From: Streptococcus sp. 'caviae'
GTDB lineage: Bacteria; Bacillota; Bacilli; Lactobacillales; Streptococcaceae
NCBI RefSeq assembly: GCF_001937065.1
Contig: NZ_MOWR01000001.1
Span: 1-64,000 of the forward strand
Direction of reading: 5' to 3'
Length of the DNA: 64,000 nucleotides
In this document: in pieces, positions 39,639 to 49,625 of the stretch
Layout of the letters: each line of letters starts with the position of its first letter
Numbering within the stretch: position 1 is the first letter of the stretch
Notes under the pieces: generated by a model
Databases searched by the model: none
Told to the model about the DNA's origin: nothing
Seen by the model: the letters and a program-made list of their open reading frames with translations, nothing else
Position numbers and translations under genes: made by a program

Positions 39639-39828
39639 GCTGGGCAAAATCTCATCCAATATTTCTGTTTTGGAATAAGCTCTTGACGCAGTGGTTGGCT
39701 GGCTTTCCTTTTGCCACAAGGCCAAAGCGGAAAACCTAGCCAACTGTGCGGAGGTGGGAATACGAACCAAAATTTTCAATTTTTGGGTTGATCCCACTCC
39801 CTGCCTCTCCCGCTAACTTCGTTTGGCT

Positions 39829-39962
39829 AGTAAGATCGACTAACCAAACATAGTGTCGCAAAGGCGTAAGCGACACAAAACAAAATAGGAAAGCTGACGA
39901 AGATGCCTAGCATCTAGGAAGTCTTTCTCTTTTTGCACAGTGTCGTAGCCGTGTTCAGTTAA
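39829..39962. repeat. Dispersed intergenic hairpin repeat, copy D, with inverted-arm module
   Basis: CGTTTGGCTAG...CTAACCAAAC (a relative of copy 1 arms) leads into GTGTCGCAAAGGCGTAAGCGACAC, itself a 7-bp hairpin. The right end is CTTTTTGCACAGTGTCGTAG and CCGTGTTCAGTTAA. The right end touches the stop codon of the cystine-binding protein gene. The last 35 bases are almost identical to copy E. Confidence 0.72.
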
Positions 39963-39963
39963 A

Positions 39964-40779
39964 TCAATCAAGCGAAGAAACATAATCGCCGCCAAAGTAT
40001 TTCTGGCTCAGTTTTTTCAAAGTGCCGTCTTTTTGAAGGACTTTGATGCGTCTATTAACAAACTTCTGAAGTTTTTGTCCTGTCTTGTCCTTGGCAAAAA
40101 GAAGGTATTCCAGACCGTCCTTGGCTCCGCCGACTTTCCCCTGAACATTAGCAACCTTCAGCTTCATGCCTTGATCCTTGATGACTGTTTTCAGCGAAAT
40201 GGCATCGTAAAGAAGGAAGTCAATCTTTCCTGCTTCGACATTTTGGAGACGCTGGGTCAAGGTCACACTGTTGGCTACATAATGAATGTCAATAGCTGTC
40301 TCATCTGAATGGCGCTTGTTCCAATTTTCAAGAATGGCAGCATAGTTAGAACCGGCATAGACTTCTACCGATTTGCCAGACATACTGTCTAAAGTGTTAA
40401 ACTTGCCCTTTTTACTGGCAATGGCGTAATTAGATTTTGAGACAGGATCTGAAAAGAGGTATTTTTCTGCTCTTTCGTCGCTGTAGTTAAAATTATTGGC
40501 CGACATCTGATAGCGACCGGCATCTATCCCCGTTAAAATGGAGGAAAAAGCCACAGTTTCAAACTTAGCCTTATACTGTTTTGAGCCCTTAAAAATAGCC
40601 TTCACTAAGGCAATATCGTAACCATCAAATTGTTTATCTTTTTTATAGGTAAAAGGTGCAGTATCTGAATCAGTAGCCACTGTCACTGTTTCCTTTGCGG
40701 CTGCCCTGACCGGTGACACTAAAGCCAGCGTCGTTACAGCAAGCAAAATAGAAGCAGCCAGTAATTTTTTTATTTTCAT
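39964..40779 (-). CDS. tcyA: Amino acid (probably L-cystine) ABC transporter substrate-binding protein
   Basis: 271 residues from the ATG with GGGGAG upstream; a longer in-frame start is rejected. The signal peptide KKLLAASILLAVTTLALVSP ends in VRAAA, a type I signal peptidase site. There is no lipobox and no cysteine anywhere. The mature part is an SBP_bac_3 domain (VTVATDSDTAPFTYKK, GYDIALVKAIF, LFSDPVSKSNYAIA, VEVYAGSNYA, KYFGGDYV). It should deliver the ligand to the downstream permease and ATPase. The upstream operator matches that of cysK. Confidence 0.82.
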   Translation of the reverse strand: MKIKKLLAASILLAVTTLALVSPVRAAAKETVTVATDSDTAPFTYKKDKQFDGYDIALVKAIFKGSKQYKAKFETVAFSSILTGIDAGRYQMSANNFNYSDERAEKYLFSDPVSKSNYAIASKKGKFNTLDSMSGKSVEVYAGSNYAAILENWNKRHSDETAIDIHYVANSVTLTQRLQNVEAGKIDFLLYDAISLKTVIKDQGMKLKVANVQGKVGGAKDGLEYLLFAKDKTGQKLQKFVNRRIKVLQKDGTLKKLSQKYFGGDYVSSLD

Positions 40780-40867
40780 ATCGTTCTCTCCCCAAATAAA
40801 TCTGCAGCTTATGTTCACTATATCTCAGTCTATCACGATAAACAAGCTCTGTATAATAGTTTTTTTC

Positions 40868-40894
40868 TATCACAGTGATAATCTTTCCCTATCA
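40868..40894 (-). promoter_or_regulatory. Candidate CysR/CmbR operator upstream of the cystine transporter
   Basis: On the minus strand TGATA, nine bases (GGGAAAGAT), TATCA, three bases (CTG), TGATA: the same spacing as at cysK. It overlaps the -35 region (TTATCA) of a promoter whose -10 is TATTAT 17 bases on, about 90 bases before the gene. Confidence 0.75.
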
Positions 40895-41005
40895 CTGCTG
40901 TTAAAGCAATCGTCCTAGATCAAAATACCTGAGGAGACTTTAATAATAGCACCCGTCCGCTTCTCTTTCAAACAATTGAACTGCTCTTTGCTCAATGCAA
41001 CATTT

Positions 41006-41033
41006 AAGGCTGGAACACATTTGTCCCAGCCTT
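41006..41033 (-). terminator. Terminator of the DEAD-box helicase gene
   Basis: On the minus strand AAGGCTGGGACA and TGTTCCAGCCTT form a 12-bp stem with a wobble or mismatch and a 4-base loop. The following T run is weak, and the plus side has CTTTCTTCTT. Same stem family as near 22517. Confidence 0.6.
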
Positions 41034-41081
41034 CCTTTCTTCTTAAATCATGTCAGATTACTGACAGCAGACTGTTACTTG

Positions 41082-42425
41082 TTAAAAGTTTTGTCTTTTG
41101 GCCTTGCGCTCTGCACGTCCCTTAGCACGAGCTTCTGAACGGCGGGCTTTACGCCGTTTTTCGTCCACCTTCCACTGAATTTTCTTTTTGTAGCCCGGCT
41201 TGATTTTTTTCTTTTTCTTCTTCACCAGACCAATCATTTCAGTATCTAATTTTTGATAAGTCTTCTCACGGTTGATGCGGCGGTCACGGTCATAAGTATC
41301 TTCAATACTGCCATTTTTCACCATTTTCGGTGTAAAGGCAATACCCATTTTTTCAAGTTCTCTGATATCTGAATCATCACTGGGCTGATAAAGAGTGATG
41401 GCTGTCCCGGAAAGCCCCATGCGGCCGGTACGTCCTACACGGTGCACAAAGAAGGACAGATCCTGCGGAATGGAGTCATTGATCACATGACTGACCCCTT
41501 CGATGTCAATTCCCCGCGCAGCAAGGTCTGTTGCTACAATGTATTCAAACTGCAGCTTTTTCACCTGATTCATCACACGCTTACGTTCCCGCGATGGGAT
41601 TCCCCCGTGAATCTTAGCAACCTTCAGGCCGTTAGCCGTCAGATAGGCATGCAGTTCATCTGCCCGCTCCTTGGTATTGACAAAAATAATGGCCAAGTAA
41701 GGATTCAACAGCTGAGCAATTTCCAAAATTTGGCTGTTTTTATCGCGGCCCTTGGTCGAGATCAGCCAGTTGCTGATGGTATCTGCAATAACCGTATGAT
41801 TTTGGATTTTTTCCATGATGGGATTGCTCAGATATTTTTTCAAGAAAGGCTGCAGCTTTTGCGGAATAGTTGCCGAAAAGACCAGTATCTGAACGTCTTT
41901 GGGCAGGGTGGCAGCAATCTTGTCCACTGTATTCAAAAAGCCCATATCAAGCGTCATATCCGCCTCGTCAACAACAAATGTCCGTGCCTTGTGAATATCA
42001 AGATAGCCCGAATGAACGAGGTCATAAATACGCCCCGGCGTGCCGATAACAATTTGCGGCTGACCGGCTTTTAATTTTTCAATCTGACGCAGCTTATCCG
42101 TTCCGCCAACATAATAAGCAAGGCGGATTTCCTTGTCTGAAAAAGCCGCAATTTGCTTAGCAGCCTCATAAATCTGTCTGGCCAATTCACGGCTGGGGGC
42201 TGTAATCACAGCCTGAACTGCTTCTAGGTCTTCTTCCAATGTTTGAAAAACAGGCAACAAAAAAGTATGTGTTTTCCCTGAACCTGTCTTTGATTCCCCA
42301 ACCAAATCCTGTCCGGATAAAACAAGAGGAATCAGGCGCTCCTGCACCTCTGTCGGCTCTTCAAAATGCAGGGCTGCAAGAGCCTGATTGATATAGTCTT
42401 TAAATGCAAAATCTGTAAATGTCAT
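41082..42425 (-). CDS. DEAD-box RNA helicase (CshB-like)
   Basis: 447 residues. Q-motif region FKDYINQALAALHFEEPTEVQ, motif I ESKTGSGKTH, Ia and GG motifs, DEAD variant VVDEADMTLD, SAT in VFSATIPQ, and motif VI HRVGRTGRMG. A Lys/Arg-rich tail (last 60 residues) probably binds rRNA. It unwinds short RNA duplexes with ATP in ribosome assembly or mRNA turnover. It sits between mraY and the cystine transporter, with its own terminator. Confidence 0.93.
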   Translation of the reverse strand: MTFTDFAFKDYINQALAALHFEEPTEVQERLIPLVLSGQDLVGESKTGSGKTHTFLLPVFQTLEEDLEAVQAVITAPSRELARQIYEAAKQIAAFSDKEIRLAYYVGGTDKLRQIEKLKAGQPQIVIGTPGRIYDLVHSGYLDIHKARTFVVDEADMTLDMGFLNTVDKIAATLPKDVQILVFSATIPQKLQPFLKKYLSNPIMEKIQNHTVIADTISNWLISTKGRDKNSQILEIAQLLNPYLAIIFVNTKERADELHAYLTANGLKVAKIHGGIPSRERKRVMNQVKKLQFEYIVATDLAARGIDIEGVSHVINDSIPQDLSFFVHRVGRTGRMGLSGTAITLYQPSDDSDIRELEKMGIAFTPKMVKNGSIEDTYDRDRRINREKTYQKLDTEMIGLVKKKKKKIKPGYKKKIQWKVDEKRRKARRSEARAKGRAERKAKRQNF

Positions 42426-42525
42426 AGGTACCTCATAGTGCTCTTATAAACCGTATATCCTAAAGAGCATTTTCAATTATTATAGCAGAAAATAAGACAG
42501 GAAAGAAGCCTCCTGCCTTATCCAT

Positions 42526-42548
42526 TAAAAAATGCGGCAAATACCGCA
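42526..42548 (-). terminator. Terminator of the rsmH-ftsL-pbp2x-mraY operon
   Basis: On the minus strand TGCGG and CCGCA with a 6-base loop are followed by TTTTTTAA, 11 bases past the mraY stop. The stem is short but the T tract is strong. Confidence 0.7.
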
Positions 42549-42559
42549 CCCTTATCTTC

Positions 42560-43579
42560 TTATAAATACAGCAGAGCCAGCGTCAACAGGCTTCCGCAGA
42601 TGCCCAGAGCCCAAAGAAAAGCATCAACCTTCCACTCGCTCCATTTAGCACCTGCTTTGGTCAGACTCAGACCTCCTAATTCCAGATGATGATGAAAGGG
42701 GGTCATACGGAAAATTCGGCGGCCTTCGCCATACTTTTTCTTTGTGTATTTAAAGTAAGCAACCTGCAGCATGACTGAAGCTGTTTCAAAAACATAGACA
42801 ATCCCAATAAGCAGCAAGGTCCATTCCTGCCGCAGAGCTATGGAAATGGCAGCCAGCATTGCTCCCAGAGCAAGGCTTCCGACATCTCCCATGAAAACCT
42901 TGGCCGGCTTATGATTGTAAACAAAGAATCCAAGCAGGGCACCAATCATGACGATAATAATGAGAAGAATATCAAACTGCTTTTGCTGATAGGCGATAAC
43001 CCCATAAGCTGCCAGACTGATAACAACCGAAATAGAAGCCAGGCCGTCAATACCATCTGTCAGATTGACAGCATTGGAAAAGCCGACAATCCAAAACAAA
43101 ATAAAGGCAATGTAAAAAATACCCAGATGCAAAGGAAAACCAAAGACATTTAAAGAATCTGCTCCGCTTGGGCGAACATGAACAAAATAGAAAACTAAAC
43201 CGCCGATAATCTGCAGAGCCATCTTCTGTCCTGCCGTCAAACCTTCATTAATCTTCTTAAAAATCTTTAAAAAATCATCAAGAAAGCCAACAGTTCCATA
43301 GATTAAAATAATGAACAAAATGGCCAAAGTTGCACCAAAAGCCGGTCCATTCACAAGATTAACAAGAAAGGCAAATATGAAAGTTACCAAAACAGCAACT
43401 GCCAGAAAGACAGTTCCTCCCATCGTCGGAGTGCCTGCTTTAGCCAAATGCTGTTTCACATCCTCATGCATCTGCTGACCATTAATTTTTTTCAGCTGAT
43501 AAAAGCGGATGAAAGAGGGCATAGCAAGAACGGTCAAGATAAAAGACGCCATTCCTGCAATGATCATAGTGGTTAACAT
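42560..43579 (-). CDS. mraY: Phospho-MurNAc-pentapeptide transferase MraY
   Basis: 339 residues with about ten membrane helices. Conserved acidic motifs: [32 protein letters not shown] and [11 protein letters not shown], plus the cytoplasmic [10 protein letters not shown]. It joins phospho-MurNAc-pentapeptide to undecaprenyl phosphate to make lipid I, the first membrane step of peptidoglycan synthesis. Last gene of the rsmH-ftsL-pbp2x-mraY operon; one base separates it from pbp2x. Confidence 0.97.
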   Translation of the reverse strand: MLTTMIIAGMASFILTVLAMPSFIRFYQLKKINGQQMHEDVKQHLAKAGTPTMGGTVFLAVAVLVTFIFAFLVNLVNGPAFGATLAILFIILIYGTVGFLDDFLKIFKKINEGLTAGQKMALQIIGGLVFYFVHVRPSGADSLNVFGFPLHLGIFYIAFILFWIVGFSNAVNLTDGIDGLASISVVISLAAYGVIAYQQKQFDILLIIIVMIGALLGFFVYNHKPAKVFMGDVGSLALGAMLAAISIALRQEWTLLLIGIVYVFETASVMLQVAYFKYTKKKYGEGRRIFRMTPFHHHLELGGLSLTKAGAKWSEWKVDAFLWALGICGSLLTLALLYL

Positions 43580-43580
43580 G

Positions 43581-45830
43581 TTAGTCTCCTAGAGTTATTC
43601 TAATTTTTTTCAAGTTTTTAAGTTTGCTGCCAGTACTGATGCTTTGTTTGATGACTTTTCCGGATTTTTTCCCCTTAAAAACCACATTGATACCGGTCCA
43701 GTCCTCAAATTTCTTGACATTTTTCTTGGTCCAGCCGTACATATCAGGCATGGTTTCAAAGTGACTGGTCAGCATTAGCACCTGCTGGTTTTCCTTCAGG
43801 TTTGAGCCTTCAGATACAGATGTTTTGGTGATTTTATTGCCCGTTCCAAGCACGATAGGATGAACAAGATTCTGACGAAGTTCATCGGCCGTATCGCCCG
43901 GACTTTTTCCGATAACATCCGGCAGACGGTACTTGGTCTGCTGATCTTCCGGTGTTTCAACCGGCGACAGCAGCGTATCCTTCATCAAAGTTGCTTCTTC
44001 CAAAACAGGATTGACCACATCCTGCCAAAAGGCGACACTAAAGGTTTTTGGCTGCTGCAGGGTTACATACATAATAAAGTCAGGATTGTCAGACGGCACC
44101 ATGGCTACAACCGAATAGATATAGTCGGTGCTGCCGGTCAGATAGCCTGACCCGTCTTCAGAAGCAATCTGGGCAGTCCCTGATTTAACGGCGACAGACT
44201 GATTGCCGACCTTGATGACAGGCCCGCCCAGACTGGCTGAATAGAGGGTTCCATAATAGGGGTCTGTTCCGACAGTTACCATATACTGCCGAGTTTGCTT
44301 GGCTGCATCTGCCGATACAGGATTACCGACAACTTCTTTTTTAGCTGTACGGCTGGTTCCTGTTTTAGGATCATAAATTTTTGTGATGAATTGAGGTTCG
44401 AGCATAACACCGTCATTTGACACGGATGAAAAAGCTCTGAGCATCTGTGTCTGGGTTACTCCGATCCCCTGTCCGAAAGCACTCATGGCAATCGTAACCA
44501 CATTGTCAGACGGCAGCAGTCCCGAGGCCTCACTGCCCATACCAAAACGAGTCGGCAGACCAAAGCGGTATTTACTGAGGTAGCTAAGCCAATTATCATT
44601 GCCCATCTTTTGCTCCAGCAAGGTCATGCCGACATTACTTGAATAGGCAAAACCTTGGGCAAAAGTCATATAGCCCCCTTGAGAGATCCCTTCGTTGACA
44701 GACCAGTCTTTAATGGTTGCATCGGCCAGAGAGAGGCTGGCATTATTGTAGGTTTCATTCGGATTGAAGACACCCTCGTCAATAGCTGCCGCAAGCAGCA
44801 TGACCTTCATTGTTGAACCGGGTTCATAGTTGGTCTGATAGAGAGTATTTTGCCAGGTGAACTCCTTGGAATCCAATCCCTCTTTCGTATCTGAATTAAA
44901 GCTTGGCCGCTGCGATGTTGCTAAAATTTCTCCCGTTTTTGCATTAACAAGAGTGGCACTCGCCTGAACACCCTGAGCCTTGCTTTGGAAGGTGTCCATC
45001 TGCGTTTCTAAATAGGTCTGGATAGGAGCAGATAAGGTCGTATAGACATCTTTTCCGTCCACCGCTTTTTTAACCGTTGTCGCAGCCCCCAGCAAGGTGT
45101 TGCCGTTTTTATCTTTTTCGTAGGTCACTTGTCCGTCTTTCCCGGACAAAAGTTTATCCAGAGCAGCTTCCATGCCGGTTGCACCAACCAGGCTCTTGCT
45201 GCCGTCCTTATTTTCTTTAACCTGGGCCAGACCGATGAATTGTGATGCAAAAGTACCGTTTGGATACATGCGGCCGGGACTTGTAGTGAAAGCGACTCCC
45301 TTAATTTTGGCATCCTCAAGCGCCTTGGTCACAGCTGTCATCGTGCTGTAGGTGATATTTGACCCTTTGGTCCCAAAAGAAACCTGAGTTAATTTTTTTT
45401 GCTCCAGCTGAGAAATAACATATTTTTTCTCCATGCCCAGATGCTGATGGAGAATATCAGCGACCTTATTGTACTGATAAGGCTGCACATAAAGTTTCTC
45501 TCCGGCAGTGGACACATAGGATTTATCAATAACAGCATAGACATTGTAGGTTGTTGAGTCCTCGGCAATGGGATTGCCATTGCGGTCATAAATCGTTCCG
45601 CGCTTGGCCTGAACTTTCTGCACTGTCTGATAAACAGAGGAAGCTCCCTTGGATAAATTAACACCGAACTTTCTGTCTGTTCCGATAATGATAATAAAAT
45701 TAATAATGAAAACGAAAAAGACAAAGACAGACAAAATCATTAAATTTTGTCCGACACGTTCGCGGTTTTTTTCAGGTGTCCTGCGATCACCTATGACATA
45801 GTCTAAAAATCGCTTTTTAAAGTTATTCAT
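43581..45830 (-). CDS. pbp2x: Penicillin-binding protein 2X (FtsI-type septal transpeptidase)
   Basis: 749 residues. Short cytoplasmic tail and one membrane helix (about 28-50), then the PBP dimer domain ([17 protein letters not shown]). The transpeptidase has STMK in [13 protein letters not shown] in AYSSNVGM and KSGT in [11 protein letters not shown]. Two C-terminal PASTA domains follow. It cross-links septal peptidoglycan with FtsW and the FtsQLB complex. Altered forms give beta-lactam resistance in streptococci; I see intact active-site motifs and no obvious mosaic segment. Confidence 0.97.
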   Translation of the reverse strand: MNNFKKRFLDYVIGDRRTPEKNRERVGQNLMILSVFVFFVFIINFIIIIGTDRKFGVNLSKGASSVYQTVQKVQAKRGTIYDRNGNPIAEDSTTYNVYAVIDKSYVSTAGEKLYVQPYQYNKVADILHQHLGMEKKYVISQLEQKKLTQVSFGTKGSNITYSTMTAVTKALEDAKIKGVAFTTSPGRMYPNGTFASQFIGLAQVKENKDGSKSLVGATGMEAALDKLLSGKDGQVTYEKDKNGNTLLGAATTVKKAVDGKDVYTTLSAPIQTYLETQMDTFQSKAQGVQASATLVNAKTGEILATSQRPSFNSDTKEGLDSKEFTWQNTLYQTNYEPGSTMKVMLLAAAIDEGVFNPNETYNNASLSLADATIKDWSVNEGISQGGYMTFAQGFAYSSNVGMTLLEQKMGNDNWLSYLSKYRFGLPTRFGMGSEASGLLPSDNVVTIAMSAFGQGIGVTQTQMLRAFSSVSNDGVMLEPQFITKIYDPKTGTSRTAKKEVVGNPVSADAAKQTRQYMVTVGTDPYYGTLYSASLGGPVIKVGNQSVAVKSGTAQIASEDGSGYLTGSTDYIYSVVAMVPSDNPDFIMYVTLQQPKTFSVAFWQDVVNPVLEEATLMKDTLLSPVETPEDQQTKYRLPDVIGKSPGDTADELRQNLVHPIVLGTGNKITKTSVSEGSNLKENQQVLMLTSHFETMPDMYGWTKKNVKKFEDWTGINVVFKGKKSGKVIKQSISTGSKLKNLKKIRITLGD

Positions 45831-45833
45831 AGG

Positions 45834-46157
45834 CTAGTCCACCTTCTTAATATTATCTTTTTGAACAGTCATACCCGCTTTTTGAGCAATATCGGAAATC
45901 CGATCATAGCGGCTCAGTTCATTGACTTCCTGCTTGGCATTGTTGTATTCTGTTTCCTTGTCATTAATCTGACTGTTTAAGTGGCTGATTTCCTGCTGGA
46001 TCTGCAAACTTCGGCTTTGCAGGTAAATAATGCTGATGGACAGCGTGATAGCCGTAATAATGATGGCACCATAAAAAGCCTTTTCCAATCTAGTAAAGGT
46101 TCTGATACGTTTTTGCAAGGCTTGCGAAATAGCTTCGCTGCGTTTTTCATTTGTCAT
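45834..46157 (-). CDS. ftsL: Cell division protein FtsL
   Basis: 107 residues: a basic cytoplasmic N-terminus, one membrane helix (about 31-50, YGAIIITAITLSISIIYLQS) and an extracellular coiled coil with NSQINDKETEYNNAKQEV. It fits the small bitopic FtsL that links FtsQ/DivIB and FtsB/DivIC at the septum. Position between rsmH and pbp2x is diagnostic. Confidence 0.93.
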   Translation of the reverse strand: MTNEKRSEAISQALQKRIRTFTRLEKAFYGAIIITAITLSISIIYLQSRSLQIQQEISHLNSQINDKETEYNNAKQEVNELSRYDRISDIAQKAGMTVQKDNIKKVD

Positions 46158-46166
46158 GGTTTTTCT

Positions 46167-47117
46167 CTATTTTCGAATTTTTTGAATGACTCGCAATTTA
46201 GCTGAATGCGCACGATTATTAGCATCAATCTCAACCTGACTCGGCAGAATCGGTTTGCGGCTGACCAAGGAAAATTTAGGCTGCAGATCATCGGGAATAA
46301 AGGGAAGGCCTTTGGGAACATCAATGACTGTCGCTTCTTTAAACAGCTGCTTCACCAGACGGTCTTCCAAAGAATGAAAGGTAATCACGGATATCCGTCC
46401 GTTCACTGCCAGCAAATCCAAAGCCTGAGATAAGGACTCCTCAGCAGCTCCCAGTTCATCGTTGACTTCAATTCTGATGGCCTGAAAAATCTGCTTGGCA
46501 GGATGTCCCTTTTTCTTGAGTTCCTTAGCCGGCTTAGCCGATTTGATAATCTCTGCCAGCTCTCCGGTCGTTGTAATCGGCTTTTCTTGTCTGGCTTTTT
46601 CAATCTTCCGCGCAATTTGTTTTGAAAATTTATCCTCGCCGTATTTAAAGAAAATGCGCACTAAATCGTGATAATCATAAGTATTTACAACATCAAAAGC
46701 CGTCAGCTCAGCCTCTTGGTTCATTCGCATGTCAAGCGGCGCATCTTTTTTATAGGAAAAACCGCGTTCCCCTTCGTCCAGCTGGGGGCTCGATACCCCT
46801 AAGTCATAGCAAATACCGTCAATTTCAAAGACATTTTCCTCAGCCAGACGCTGCTTGAGATTGCGAAAGTTATCCTTAATAAAAGTAACCTGCCCTGCTT
46901 GGACATAGGGCTGCAGGCGTTTTTGGGCATTGTCAATAGCCTTTTGATCCTGATCAAAACAGTAGAGGTGACCCTTTTTGCCAAGTTTTGAGAGCAAATA
47001 CTCACTGTGTCCCGCACCGCCAAGCGTCGCATCAACATAGATGCCGTCGGGCTTAATATCAAGCCTGTCAATGGCTTCATGCAAAAGCACAGTGATATGA
47101 TGAAAATCATTAGTCAT
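46167..47117 (-). CDS. rsmH: 16S rRNA m4C1402 methyltransferase RsmH (MraW)
   Basis: 316 residues from [16 protein letters not shown], the start seen in homologues; an in-frame ATG 30 bases earlier lacks a better ribosome site. SAM-binding [34 protein letters not shown], and [16 protein letters not shown] plus [12 protein letters not shown] are family signatures. It methylates N4 of C1402 in 16S rRNA. First gene of the dcw-like operon here; mraZ is absent, as is usual for streptococci. Confidence 0.95.
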   Translation of the reverse strand: MTNDFHHITVLLHEAIDRLDIKPDGIYVDATLGGAGHSEYLLSKLGKKGHLYCFDQDQKAIDNAQKRLQPYVQAGQVTFIKDNFRNLKQRLAEENVFEIDGICYDLGVSSPQLDEGERGFSYKKDAPLDMRMNQEAELTAFDVVNTYDYHDLVRIFFKYGEDKFSKQIARKIEKARQEKPITTTGELAEIIKSAKPAKELKKKGHPAKQIFQAIRIEVNDELGAAEESLSQALDLLAVNGRISVITFHSLEDRLVKQLFKEATVIDVPKGLPFIPDDLQPKFSLVSRKPILPSQVEIDANNRAHSAKLRVIQKIRK

Positions 47118-47282
47118 AAGTTTTATTTTACCACACTTTTGTTCCATAATAAACCAAAAAGAGAAAGCTCATTTGTTTCATGCCTAAGAAATCCAGTTCC
47201 GCTTTTGTGCGGCTTAAAAAGCATGTCCGCTTATGCCCAGTCTTTTTCTTGGTCTTAGCTTAAACTTAGGGTATGGATAGCG

Positions 47283-47307
47283 CAAAAAAGATCGGAAAAA
47301 TTCCGAT
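47283..47307 (-). terminator. Terminator of proBA
   Basis: On the minus strand GATCGGAA and TTCCGATC form a perfect 8-bp stem with a 3-base loop, followed by TTTTTT. Confidence 0.88.
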
Positions 47308-47359
47308 CCCTGTGCAAAAAGCTTACTGTCCTGCTGTCCAGCAAGCATCCTTTGCAGCC

Positions 47360-48610
47360 TTATTCTCTGATTTGGCCCTGTCCATTAATATAAAATTTAG
47401 TGCTGGTTAGGGCTTCCAGCCCCATCGGGCCGCGGGCATGTATTTTCTGAGTTGAAATTCCGATTTCTGCTCCCAGACCAAAAACAAAACCATCGGTAAA
47501 ACGTGTTGAGGCATTGACATAGACTGCAGCGGAATCAACTTCGTCTTGGAAATGCTCAGCCGAGGCAATATCTCGGGTAATAATCGATTCTGAGTGGTGG
47601 CTGCTGTAAGTATTAATCCAGCTAATAGCTTCATCAAGACTGGCCACTGTCTTAACCGACAGGATATAGTCTAAAAACTCGGTGCTGTAGTCTTCCTGGC
47701 TTGCCGGCTCAGCCTTTTGAAGCAGAGCCAGCGCTGTTGGATCTGCACGAAATTCAATCGGATGAACTTTCTGAGCAGCTGCCTCCAGTTTCGGCAAAAA
47801 CTGCTCTGCTATTTTTTCATGCACTAAGAGAGATTCGGCAGCATTGCAAACGCTGGGACGAGAGGTCTTGGCATTGATAACAATCTTAACGGCCATATCC
47901 AGATCGGCAGACTCATCAACATAGATATGCACATTGCCAACGCCTGTTTCAATGAAAGGCACCTTGGATTTTTCCTTAACCGTCTGAATCAAACGGCCAC
48001 TGCCGCGCGGAATCAAGACATCAACGTAATCCACGGCCTGCATCAGCTCTTCGGCTACTGCATGGCTGGTATCTTCAACCAGCTGTACAGCATTGGCATC
48101 CGCTCCAAAATCAGACAGCGTTTCCCGAAGAACCTTGACGAGAGCCTTGTTGGAATTAATCGCATCACGGCCGCCCCGCAGAATGATCGCATTGCTGGTT
48201 TTGAAAGCCAGACTGAACGCATCAACCGAAACGTTGGGACGACTTTCAAAGATCATGGCAATGACTCCCAGCGGTACGCGTTTTTGAACGATTTTAAGAC
48301 CGTCCAGATTGGTATAGCCGCGAACAACCTGACCGATTGGATCCTGGAGGTCAGCTACCTGACGGACCCCCTCGGCGATTCCTTCAATACGTGCAGCGTC
48401 CAAACGCAGCCTGTCTGCCATAATCTCAGAAATGCCATGTTCCTTGGCACTTGCAAGATCACGCGCATTTTCAGCTAAAATATAATCAGTCTGTGCCAAC
48501 AGATTGGCAGCTGCCTGCCTCAGTATTTGATTTTTTTCCGCTGTTGCCAGCTTAGCCAGATTCAGGCTGGCTTTTTTAGCCTGCCGGCCTAACTCATCAA
48601 TATAGCTCAT
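47360..48610 (-). CDS. proA: Glutamate-5-semialdehyde dehydrogenase (gamma-glutamyl phosphate reductase)
   Basis: 416 residues from ATG; the GTG one codon earlier is ignored. N-terminal [45 protein letters not shown], and the catalytic Cys region [14 protein letters not shown] are visible. It reduces gamma-glutamyl phosphate with NADPH, the second step of proline synthesis. The start shares one base with the proB stop (TGATG). Confidence 0.96.
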   Translation of the reverse strand: MSYIDELGRQAKKASLNLAKLATAEKNQILRQAAANLLAQTDYILAENARDLASAKEHGISEIMADRLRLDAARIEGIAEGVRQVADLQDPIGQVVRGYTNLDGLKIVQKRVPLGVIAMIFESRPNVSVDAFSLAFKTSNAIILRGGRDAINSNKALVKVLRETLSDFGADANAVQLVEDTSHAVAEELMQAVDYVDVLIPRGSGRLIQTVKEKSKVPFIETGVGNVHIYVDESADLDMAVKIVINAKTSRPSVCNAAESLLVHEKIAEQFLPKLEAAAQKVHPIEFRADPTALALLQKAEPASQEDYSTEFLDYILSVKTVASLDEAISWINTYSSHHSESIITRDIASAEHFQDEVDSAAVYVNASTRFTDGFVFGLGAEIGISTQKIHARGPMGLEALTSTKFYINGQGQIRE

Positions 48611-49425
48611 CACTCCACCTCGTTTCCTTTTTGGATAAACCAGGTTCCCAGGTTAGCACCGTCCAGCATACGCAGAATATCACGCGGGTTGGCACCGTTC
48701 ATGAGAACCATCTGACCCTTGTTGTCAAAGACCATCTGGGCACTTTGAATCTTGCTGATCATACCGCCTGTCCCAAATTTGCTGCCGGCACCGCCCGCAG
48801 ATTTCAGGATGTTTTCGGTAATCTCAGATACCTGCTCGTACAAAACAGCATCATCGTAAATGGTTGGATTCTTATCATAGAGACCGTCAATATCTGACAG
48901 CATGACCAGCAAGTCTGCCTCAGTAATTTTAGCAACGACAGCCGACAGGCGGTCATTGTCGCCGAACTTGGTCGCATGATCCATTTCATCAACACTGGTC
49001 GTATCATTTTCATTGACAATCGGTACAATTCCCATGGACAAAAGAGTCTCAAAGGTATTGATAACATTGGCAAGACTTTCGGGATACTCGATAACATCAC
49101 GCGTCAGCAGAATTTGTGAGACTTTGGTCTGATAGTGCGAAAAAATCTGTGAGTATAGGCTCATCATCGCCACCTGACCGACACTTGACACTGCCTGCTG
49201 CTGGGCTATTTCAGCCGGACGCTTGTCCAGTCCCAGGACATCTAAGCCAAAACCCACAGCACCGGATGATACCAGAACAACCTCCTTGTCCTTATTCATA
49301 AGACTGGCAATGACGAAGGCCAGCTGATCAATTTTTTCAAGATTGATTTTGCCATTTGGCAGAACAAGAGAACTCGTTCCAATTTTAATGACTAGGCGTT
49401 TAACCGTTTCAAAATTCCGTTTCAT
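48610..49425 (-). CDS. proB: Glutamate 5-kinase
   Basis: 271 residues. Amino acid kinase fold with [29 protein letters not shown] in [23 protein letters not shown] and [12 protein letters not shown]. The C-terminal PUA domain seen in many ProB proteins is absent, as in other short forms. It phosphorylates glutamate to start proline synthesis. Forms an operon with proA. Confidence 0.96.
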   Translation of the reverse strand: MKRNFETVKRLVIKIGTSSLVLPNGKINLEKIDQLAFVIASLMNKDKEVVLVSSGAVGFGLDVLGLDKRPAEIAQQQAVSSVGQVAMMSLYSQIFSHYQTKVSQILLTRDVIEYPESLANVINTFETLLSMGIVPIVNENDTTSVDEMDHATKFGDNDRLSAVVAKITEADLLVMLSDIDGLYDKNPTIYDDAVLYEQVSEITENILKSAGGAGSKFGTGGMISKIQSAQMVFDNKGQMVLMNGANPRDILRMLDGANLGTWFIQKGNEVE

Positions 49426-49625
49426 AAGAAAAATTATACTATAAAAATCTCAAATATGCACTGCTATTAAGGGAATATTTAAGATTTTCACGGTCATTTT
49501 TTGGCAATTCATAAAAAAATTGTAATCTAATTGCAATCGGATCTTTTTAAAATTTTATCAAACTAATGATAAGCTAATTTTTGATTGTAGGACTGTCCAA
49601 AATCATTTAAAAGAAAGGTAGATTC

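Noticed and set aside
36235..39962. CRISPR array
   Set aside because: The repeats are few, long, self-complementary and unevenly spaced, without unique spacers between identical short repeats.
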